64,000 nt of DNA from Rhizophlyctis rosea (Eukaryota; Chytridiomycota; Chytridiomycetes; Rhizophlyctidales; Rhizophlyctidaceae), in contig JADGJC010000145.1 in the NCBI GenBank assembly GCA_027596075.1, positions 34,572 to 98,571 on the forward strand, read 5' to 3'. The notes beneath the pieces were generated by a model. That model saw only the letters and a list, made by a program, of their open reading frames with translations. It did not search any database and was not told where the DNA came from. Made by a program: the position numbers and the translations under genes. Below are positions 56,064-64,000 of the stretch, piece after piece. The first letter of the stretch is position 1. Every line of letters starts with the position of its first letter.

Positions 56064-57105
56064 GGTTGGGATTGCTGATGATGGGAAGGATCAGAAGAAG
56101 AGAGATGCGGCATGGATGTTAAATGAAATAAAGCTTCTCTTCTCACTGCGGACTGCCACATCCTTCTATCAAACTCGGATGCGAGCGCAATGTTGCACCA
56201 AGGAGGGCAATGCACGATGAAGTTTGTCTTCATTTGTCGAAAATCCGTGAACACCCACCAGGGTGCGTACAACAGGAGACGTTTGTGACAATTGGAAAGA
56301 TGTACGATCATGCAGAAAGGAGGGGGCTTCTTGACCTGGACTTTCCTTATCAATTCCCTCCTCTGCTTTAAAGGAGTAGCAGGGGTGGTCCCCGTGGAGA
56401 GTGCATGATGGGCATTGCCCCGCTATGGTGGTTTGTGTTCAAAGCCGATACCTTGGAACTTACAATGTGCGACAATGTGGGACTCAACATGCCACGTCCG
56501 ACGGAAGCCGCGGAGGGGCTTAGATGCCGGCCTGTTCTCGCAGTGGTAACCTCAATATGACTGCCATGCTGGTCAGAAGGCTCGTGGCAATTGCAGCCCA
56601 GCAGAATATCGACATAGCCGATGTCCTCAAAGTCATCGGATACTCACCCTTCCCAAAAGCAACTCTACGGCCTAAGAGCGGCAACAGCCGCCCATTTCGC
56701 CCATTAAGTCCATAAGCCGTCATCGGCACGAGATCGAAAGCAGCTTGACCGACAGGGGTTGAGAAGTTTGAGGCTGTGATTGGCTTAGCAGCACACAAAA
56801 CTCCTGCCACTCCTCACCAACTTTGGATTTGGCCCGAGACAGTGGCACAGTCATGAGGGGCCGGAGTTGGAGGCTGCTAAGCCACCCGAGACCCTTTGAA
56901 CGCTGCTCCTGTCCTTTGTTTTTCATGTTTTTTTTTTCATTGCTGCTTGGGCTGCGCCAAGAAAACAATTGTATGATGACTGCTATTCGAGGCATACCCT
57001 AATAAAATGACAAAAGCTCGAACACCCAAACGAAATGCCCCCGCGAAGCATACTTGTTGGGAAAGCCTTTCTTCCACGTATAAACGGATATGCCACCTAC
57101 TCTAC
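56064..57105. other. Intergenic region with unexplained overlapping ORFs
   Basis: At 56520-56810 both strands are open (96 codons minus, 63 codons plus). The minus reading includes a hydrophobic stretch (MSIFCWAAIATSLLTSMAVI). I cannot assign either to a family. Otherwise no feature. Confidence 0.3.
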
Positions 57106-57465
57106 TTATTCTACCAGTATACCCCACCCATCTACCCGAAGAGTATCAATGCAGAATCCGTCTGTACAATTTGAGTTGTGCTGATCTTGATCATATTCCA
57201 TGTGCAACTTCTTGAACTTTTGGAATTTTGTTCTGTAAAACGCAGCATCTTGTGACACTTGATGTAGAATGGAATCGCGTACCAAAGGACTTGTCCATAC
57301 GTTCGCCTCAAGTGTCCCTTGCACAAGTCCGTCAATCCGAACAATGGATTCGCTTTGGTTGTATTTACTGACCCCTCGCCAAATCGAAAAAGATAATACG
57401 GCCCCAATCTGAACACCAAGACTCGAAATAACAGCCGTGACGAACTGCCCAGGGTCCGAATGCAC
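57106..57465 (-). CDS. Possible small hypothetical protein or terminal exon
   Basis: 119-codon frame with plausible protein character: QFVTAVISSLGVQIGAVLSF suggests one hydrophobic helix, then a polar region with two cysteines (NCTDGFC). An acceptor-like CCGATAG lies just upstream of the frame (about 57471), so this may be the last exon of a gene whose first exon I cannot place. A longer overlapping frame (57132-57605) is the alternative. Weak evidence. Confidence 0.25.
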   Translation of the reverse strand: MHSDPGQFVTAVISSLGVQIGAVLSFSIWRGVSKYNQSESIVRIDGLVQGTLEANVWTSPLVRDSILHQVSQDAAFYRTKFQKFKKLHMEYDQDQHNSNCTDGFCIDTLRVDGWGILVE

Positions 57466-58737
57466 CCCATTCTATCGGGAAAATGCTGGTGACAATCAAA
57501 AAAACGACCGAACTTGACTATCTGCAGCAGTTGCAAGGTGGAGAACAAGAAGGCAACTTTGAACTTTCGAAACAAGAACAAAAAAACGATGCATGCATAA
57601 GCCAAACCATGACGGACGCACAGAAGTTTCCAACTCTTGAAGCGAATCCTGCAAAATCACCTCACTGGTTTCGATTTGGGAACAGTCGAGACGCGGAATG
57701 CAGATACTGTTTGGTCTGTTTCCCCCCCCACCACGCTGTCAGCAAAGAGTCTTGCCCAGCATGACAAAACGAAAAAGCAGGGTATTTATTCACGTCTCCA
57801 GTAGGCTGAAATGAAGCCTGCACTAATGCACCTATCCAGACTGTCCAGTATTGACAATCGAACTCACTATTAACTAAAACGAAGCACAAAGCCTGCGACA
57901 TTCCACCAATTCCCCCAATCGATTGATACCATCCTTCCTAGTACGTTTTGCTTTTGAACGGTAATATGAAAGCTCTCAACCCCCAAAAGGTTGCCTGTTC
58001 AAAGCGGACTGCAAATGGGTTCAATCATCGGACGGCTCGAAGGACACATACCTTTTTCAGACTTCATGCTATACAGCACGAAATTGACTAAACCAAGGTC
58101 AAAACTGCAATCTGCAATACTCAATGTTGCTGTGCATAAGGGAAAAAGAACTGCAGAGGGGGTCAATGGTGAAACGGTCCACGGAGTCCATCGGAACACT
58201 AGGAACCGATAGACGGGATGCCAACGCCTAAGGCGAAGGCATCAATCGTTGCATAACGAAGCGTCTTTCTTTTCTTACTGTGTATGGCCCCGAAAAAGGA
58301 TGGCAGACCAGACATAGGTACCAGCAGTAACATGCAGCACGGCAATGTATCTCAACCCACATCAATGTGCATACAATCAACCAATGCAGTCGCTCCTCAA
58401 CAACATCTCCAAATGACCAAATCAATGATCACGATAATCTGCAACCTCGCGTCAAAGTATCAACAACGCAACGACCACGAAATTCAACTCCACATTGTTT
58501 TGTTTCACATCACAATAATGATACAATAAAAAGATGATACAAGTAATCAAACACAGCATTCACAAATCAAACAATATCACAATAGAAAACTACATCAAAT
58601 GAACCTAAACTCTCCCCCATCTCTACCTGCAAACATCACCCACACAGCCGACACTTGCACAACCAAACACAAAACACAAAAACACTACACAAAACCACAA
58701 CAAGAAGAAATATCCAATCCCCCCCTCCCCCCACCCC
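57466..58737. other. Intergenic region
   Basis: No supported ORF or RNA gene. It becomes A- and C-rich on the plus strand toward 58737, matching the 3' flank of the hydrolase gene. Confidence 0.4.
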
Positions 58738-61700
58738 TCACCGCGCACTAAACCTCCTCCCCTTCCAATCAGCATGCCTCTCACACGTATCATCCAACCA
58801 CCTAACAACCCTCTTCCAAAGCTTCCCCGCATCCCTCCCCCCCAAACAATCAACATGCCCATAACTATAACTACTCGGAATCCTATACCTCCTCGTAGTA
58901 ACCCCACCATACATCTTCCTCCTCCTCCTCTTCCTTTTCGGATACGGCGTCGCGACCGGACTCGGAAGCGGAAACTCACCCCTCGTCGACGAGTCGTCCG
59001 AATCTTCCGAGTCGGACGCGGATTTGCGGGGCGGGGGGTGGGATGTTGGGAGACGGTCGAGGTTTTCGTAGGAGAAGCATTTGCGGCGGAGGCGGGGGTA
59101 GGGGCGGCGTGGGGAGCGCGGGGAGGGAGGGGAGGTTGTGGAGGTGGGGTCTTCGGGGGTGGGGCTGGTGATGGGGTTTGGTGGCGGTGGTGGGGTTTGT
59201 TCGGATTGGCAGCGGGTCATTTGGGGGACGGAGAGTTTGGATTTGACGCGGCGGAGGGGGTCGAGTTTTTTGAAGGGGTCGGTGGAAGGTCCTGGGGCTG
59301 TTTGAATGACGTATTTTAGCATATTGACGGCGAGAGATCTCCACTGTGGATTGTAAGCAGATTCTCACCTCCCATCATCAAACCCTCATCACTGCTCGAC
59401 CATTCTTCTTCATCATCCACCGTCACCGCGCTCTGGATGGCACTCGTGGCAATAGACATCACCTCCTCGTCCCCATTCTGCACCGAGATGCTATCCAAAG
59501 ATGACTCCCTCGGCGCCTCCGCATCCTTGATATCCGATACCCGCCGATCAACCGGCCGTCCTTCCTCCCTCCCCTTCCCCTTCTCGTCCTTCTCCGGAAC
59601 CAAACCCTTCTTTCCCCCAGCCTTCCTTGAAGACCTCCTGATCTTCCCCTCATTCGCCGCAAGCCCATAATCAATAAGCTCCTTCCACTTACTCCCACTC
59701 CTGGCATATCCCGCCAGCGAGTCCCTTTTGCGGATGATGCCATCCTGATTAGCATAGATGAAGAACAGCGGCATGTGTTGCAGTGTCTCGAACCGACGAA
59801 GATACGGGCTGAGCTCGTTCCATACGATCCACCGTTCGTACTCGGATTGGATGCTGTTCATGACCTCGGCAGTCATGTTGGACGCGGCTGAACTGCGACG
59901 CGAGGAAATGCTGGACGTTGAGTCGCGACGCGGTTGGAAACTGACGCTTTCCACGGACCCCCGTCGCTCCGCCCCTTCATCAGGCTGTCCCGCAGTCTCA
60001 TCCAAGGAACCCTCGGCCGCTTTCAGGTAACCTGCTTCGGCCCGTGACAGTTGCTCGTTTACTTTTTGTTTTGTTTCTTCGTTTATTCCAGGATCATCCT
60101 GCACCCGCTTTCTCGATCTCTCCAACACGTCGACCATCTCCTCAGCAGCCACCCGGTTGCCCCCGACGGCGCTCTCCAGTGATTTCTGAACCATAATCTC
60201 TTTCCGTTTATCCGTTGTGTCGAGCATCCAGTTGTTGTCTGCTTAAGAGGTTATTTGTCTGGAAGCAGTCAGCAACGACTTGGTAACACTCACAAAGGCT
60301 CTCGAAACCCATTTTGATCATGCTGAGAGAGACACCCCAGGTCGGATTCTCAAGGCTCGCGGACATCATTCCCTGTTTGATCAATGAGAACTTGGACACA
60401 TACACCAGCAAATTGGGCCACAAAAACTCACATACGGATCCTCCAAAGCATCCTTCACCCACAAAGCCGAAGAACTCTGATCCAAAATAACTTTCTCAAT
60501 AGCCTTGGGCACAAACCGCTTCACGTAAAGCAAGGCCATGATCCCCTGCCGGAACGGCAGCGGATACCGCATGACGTGGTTGATATAACGAGACATATGT
60601 GCCTTGGCGTAGCGCAGGTTCACCCCCAACACTCGTTCCAAAATCCCGTTTTGATGATTACTGAAGTGAGCAAGGTCGGAAGCACCAAGGTCGATTCCTT
60701 CCTTCAGCCTCTCCAATGTCAAGGACTCGGGCGCTGGAGGGCCCACGATGTCGTTGCAGAGTTTGAGGAAGGGCATAATGGTGCATTCCAGGGCGGTCTT
60801 GCCGACCCATCGTGCTCCACGTGTAAGAATGTCGACTGGACCGGGTGCCCAGCGTGTGTACATGCTTTCGATGGCGGCGACGATAGGCATCCCCCATTCG
60901 TATAATCCCGCGAGCTGTTGTGTTATGGAGGCAGAGGTTTAGCGTCTCATGTATAGTACTATTCGCTGATATATGAGGGAAAGATGCTTACGTGTATCAC
61001 TCCAGCAACATCACTGCGCCATAGTCCAGCTGTTGCGCATGATAGTGCTCCCCCCATGCTGTGCCCGACAAGGAAAATCCGCTGATAGCCTCCTATCATC
61101 TTGATTGCATTGAGGGCGCATGGAATATCGACCTCCACGTACTGTGCGGCTGCGTAAGCATGTGAATGCCAACCAAAATGACACTGATATAGCCCACCTC
61201 TCGCATTGAAGCTGCGGGACGAGAACCCATTCTTCGAGCCTGGGCGGTTCCCCTCAAGTCTATTGAGTATGCGTCGTATCCTGCTCGGGCTAAGTACTCA
61301 ACGAATGAAGTGCCAGATCGTCCTGGACATTGGGAGCACGCACGTAATGGGAAGTCAGTAATTCCATAAGGGAATCCAAAGATCATCAATCACAACGGAC
61401 ACACGACATGCCCACCTCTTCCACCTCCCAAATCAAAAATCTCCTTGTTACTAGCAAAACCCGGAATGCACAATACAGCGCCCTTTACTCTCTCGAATTT
61501 CGGGATTTCCAGCGCATCCACCTCGTCCGGATCGCTATATAGATCCTTGCGGGACCCGCCCGTAGCATGATAAACCCCTAAAGAGCACCTCCGGTCCAGA
61601 GGTATTGCCCCGTTGTTGTCGCTCAATTTTACTTCGTAGGTTTCGAAAACGACACTAAATATCTCTGCACCTGGTTCAGGGTAGGAGTCCATATGGAGGA

Positions 61701-62010
61701 TGAATAGTGGGGTGAGCTTATGCGGGTCCGTGGACTTTGGTGGCCGTATGAGTCGGACATTGGACCTATGTTTCAGGAAGTATTCTATGTTCGGGTTGAG
61801 GGTGTCGTCTGAATTTGCCGAGGGCGCTTTGATGGGAGTGAGACTGCCATTTGGCTTCGCCTTGGGCTTTGTATCGGGAGGGAGGTTGTCCTCTGGCTTT
61901 GCCATGGACATCGAGGTTGCGAACTGGTGGGAAACGCGCGGGGCCAGAAGCGATCGAGGTGTTGGCCGGTGCGAAAGCTTTCTTTCAACGAAAGCTAAGT
62001 GTGGGTACAC
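58738..62010 (-). CDS. Large alpha/beta-hydrolase (lipase/esterase-like), 7 exons, 960 aa
   Basis: Exons (minus): 61416-62010, 61185-61322, 60992-61149, 60432-60914, 60294-60372, 59369-60238, 58738-59297; all phases close. Core motifs in order: GAVLCIPGFASNKEIFDLGG (oxyanion strand), GTSFVEYLARAGYDAYSIDL with RGTAQAR, the nucleophile elbow FLVGHSMGGALS (Ser near residue 273), the acid strand MPLFFIYANQDGII (Asp near 650) and the histidine loop SYGHVDCLGGRDA (His near 921). The order GxSxG, D, YGH and the LGG-DA tail recalls the acid-lipase/ABHD subgroup. Unusual are a long helical cap with charged coiled-coil-like sequence (about 490-600) and about 270 residues of Ser/Pro/Arg-rich sequence between the acid and the histidine. 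No signal peptide is evident; substrate unknown. The exon 1 donor is ambiguous between two GT sites 9 bases apart. Confidence 0.85.
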
Positions 62011-63892
62011 CGGTGGTAGTGTGTGAAGTGAGCTGGTTTATAAGTGTGTAGGTCCGGAGGTTTGAGAGTGTGGGAATGGCAGAATTGGCGATGAGGAAAG
62101 GGGGGGTTGGGGAGAGAAACCCCGACAAGCGCGCGTGAGAGACTGAGAGTGGCACTGACGCAAGGCTCACCGTGGTGGAATGTGGCGTGGCGCAGGGTCC
62201 AAAATCAAAATTTGGCCCGACTAACACTGCCAACAACAGAAAGGGGTGTTTATGGGATACGCTATACACGGTAATGTAACAATTCAACGTGTTGTATATG
62301 GCTCGGGGCAATGGGTGGGTGGCTCGGTGTATACGATGACGGGAATGTTAGAAGGCGGTGCACGGCCCTTCAATCACAAGGTATTTCACACAAAGAGAGT
62401 TACTGGGGCCCGGACTGTACGCGTGATGAGTGTCATGAGGATGATGATGATGATGGTGGGGAAGCACTGGACTACCAGCCAATTTGTAGCGATTCGGTGC
62501 AAGTCCAATTCCACAGCGAAAGAGAAAAGTCAATCGTTACTTTGGAGGGGAGGGGGGATGATCACTGAGTCTTGGTTCACTTCGATTTGACTGACGTAGT
62601 GTCACTCATGACGCATAGCTACCAAAAAGCTTACTCTCCACGAACTCCATAACTGTCCCACCCGAATTCCTGGTTCACTTTGAACAGCTGTCAATCTCCC
62701 ATGATCGGACCCTCTCATTCTCACATGAGCGATCAACCACGCGCTGGAGGAGAGTCGTTGCCGGGCTTCAAACTTTGGCGGAGTGTCTTCGGAGTCTTAT
62801 GGTCCGGTTCGGGGTCGCTAGGGTCCCTACCTCATAGACGCATCGGATTGTTCGGCCAGATCCATTCGACCATATTGGGCCTCCATCAAGATTTAAACTC
62901 CGCAACTTCCGTTACCCCACACTACGACATGCTCTATGTGGAGGACTATGATGTAGAATGACGAGGTCCAGCTTCAGGTAATAGCGACCAACTATACTCT
63001 GTTTTCAACGTGACAACTGATTGAATGGCAAGTTGCTTTCTTACATTGGTACCAAAGCATGAGACTTAGTCACGTACAATGGTACACTTTTCCTTCAAAA
63101 CTGTTTACAGTGTACACCCTGGCGGCACAGTCATCACACTGTGGTTGTGCCACTCGCCAGATGTGGACGACTTTTTGCAAAATCCAGCAAATCCACGCAA
63201 ATCGAGGGACCATAAATTCAAAGCACTCCAAGACGCAGTACAGTATGTAGAACATATAGCAACCCACATTCACTCGAGGCATCTGGTGCAAATTCGAGAC
63301 TTCGAGCTGCCTCCAGATTTTGCGAACCCGCTAAGAAAAAGAAGGGGCAGGAGTGGCTACGAAACAAACTCCCGCCCAAGGAGCGCCTACTACCATGACA
63401 ACGAGAGCTCAGACGAATTCAGTTCACAATTGCCAGCCTTCATAAGCAAGGATGCATCTCCTGTCCGGGTACTCCGGGTATGAGGGAAAGTCATGTCGCA
63501 GACTTTGCAGTGCGAGTTCAAGATTGATGAACGTCGAGCCATCCTTTAGCACAACTCGAACCAGCTCGCGAACGAAGTGTTGATCTACCAAAGCCAACTG
63601 ATAAAGTTTAGGCATGATGTCAGAAAAGCTGAATCCTTACCCGAAGCCTCACGAAAGCCCCAAATGACTTTGATGGCCGCCTCCATCCACGATGCTCAGT
63701 ATGATCCCCATGCTCCGTCCCTGAAACAAGATCAAATTGCCGAGATTGACAATAACTCATAGTCGGCCAATATACACAGCAACAGCAGCCGCGGTCGACA
63801 TGATGGAGCCTGAAAATTTTGAAATAGTCGGTGGGGAACACAAGGTACGGCCGAACTACCCAAAAGAAAACATCACTTCGATAGTAGGTAAT
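62011..63892. other. Intergenic region with weak ORFs
   Basis: A plus-strand frame (63079-63483, 134 codons) and an opposing minus-strand frame (63424-63615) read acceptably as protein but have no domain and overlap in part. The minus frame follows a plausible intron end (TTTATCAG) and could be a last exon. I do not choose between them. A (GAT)n-like run is at about 62438-62455. No repeat array. Confidence 0.3.
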
Positions 63893-63964
63893 AGGACTGA
63901 CCCGGGATTGAACCGGGGACCTATCGATCTGCAGTCGATTGCTCTACCACTGAGCCATCATTCA
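63893..63964 (-). tRNA. tRNA-Cys(GCA), acceptor stem imperfect
   Basis: The minus strand reads ...TGGCTCAGTGGTAGAGCA (A box, D arm GCTC/GAGC), anticodon arm ATCGA-CTGCAGA-TCGAT with anticodon GCA, and T arm CCCGG-TTCAATC-CCGGG (B box). The acceptor arms TGAATGA and TCAGTCC pair at only 5 of 7 positions, so the gene may be decaying or the 5' end diverged. The body is a textbook tRNA-Cys. Confidence 0.8.
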
Positions 63965-64000
63965 ATGGGTGATGTAGCTACATAATCTTATATATACAAT

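Noticed and set aside
56520..56810. Overlapping 96- and 63-codon ORFs on opposite strands
   Set aside because: Could not be tied to any family or splice structure; mentioned only as unexplained.
62246..62590. 114-codon ORF including a methionine-rich run
   Set aside because: The Met/Asp runs come from a (GAT/ATG)n simple repeat in intergenic DNA.

Overview
The window is nuclear DNA from a eukaryote. Genes are split by many short GT-AG introns, mostly 55-100 bp. The gene set includes an RNAi-type RNA-dependent RNA polymerase, a HET-domain protein, PMR1, UTP6, HEL2 and UBR1. This fits a fungus, and the mixture of compact fungal housekeeping genes with a Kunitz domain and a TIR-like/TPR protein suggests an early-diverging, chytrid-like one; that placement is inference. 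A 10-N scaffold gap lies at 9976-9985, so this is a draft assembly.

Layout. 0-3 kb: a cullin-1 N-terminal fragment runs into an exportin-1 (XPO1) fragment and then a membrane protein, an unexpected mosaic, followed by an unknown two-exon gene. 3.5-7.5 kb: a 15-exon Golgi Ca2+/Mn2+ P-type ATPase (PMR1/SPCA). 8.2-10.9 kb: a HET-domain protein interrupted by the gap. 11.2 kb: tRNA-Glu(UUC). 12.1-13.2 kb: a five-repeat Myb/SANT-like protein. 13.3-15.9 kb: UTP6 (ribosome biogenesis). 16.8-19.8 kb: HEL2/ZNF598 (ribosome quality control). 20.2-22.9 kb: two secreted cysteine-containing proteins, one with a Kunitz-like domain. 23.8-25.7 kb: a leucine-rich-repeat protein. 26.1-31.3 kb: a 20-exon RNA-dependent RNA polymerase with one in-frame TAA. 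32.0-34.6 kb: an F-box/LRR protein. 34.9-42.2 kb: UBR1 (N-degron E3 ligase). 43.2-45.3 kb: a TIR-like/TPR protein with a frame break. 45.6-46.7 kb: a structured repeat region. 47.2-49.0 kb: a very divergent actin-like gene. 49.4-50.4 kb: a CoA-type Nudix hydrolase. 50.8-52.5 kb: a YDJ1-type Hsp40. 52.5-58.7 kb: gene-poor, with a PAN/Apple-like surface protein. 58.7-62.0 kb: a large alpha/beta hydrolase. 63.9 kb: tRNA-Cys(GCA).

Themes. Several genes serve protein quality control and ubiquitin-dependent turnover (cullin fragment, HEL2, F-box/LRR, UBR1, YDJ1). A second set is defence-like (RdRP, HET domain, TIR-like/TPR). They are dispersed housekeeping or accessory loci with no visible operon-like organisation. 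A window-wide feature is a base-composition polarity inside exons: on the coding strand many exons start C-rich and end G/T-rich, on both strands and gene after gene. Exon boundaries given were derived by hand from splice signals, reading phase and family similarity; they have not been checked against RNA.
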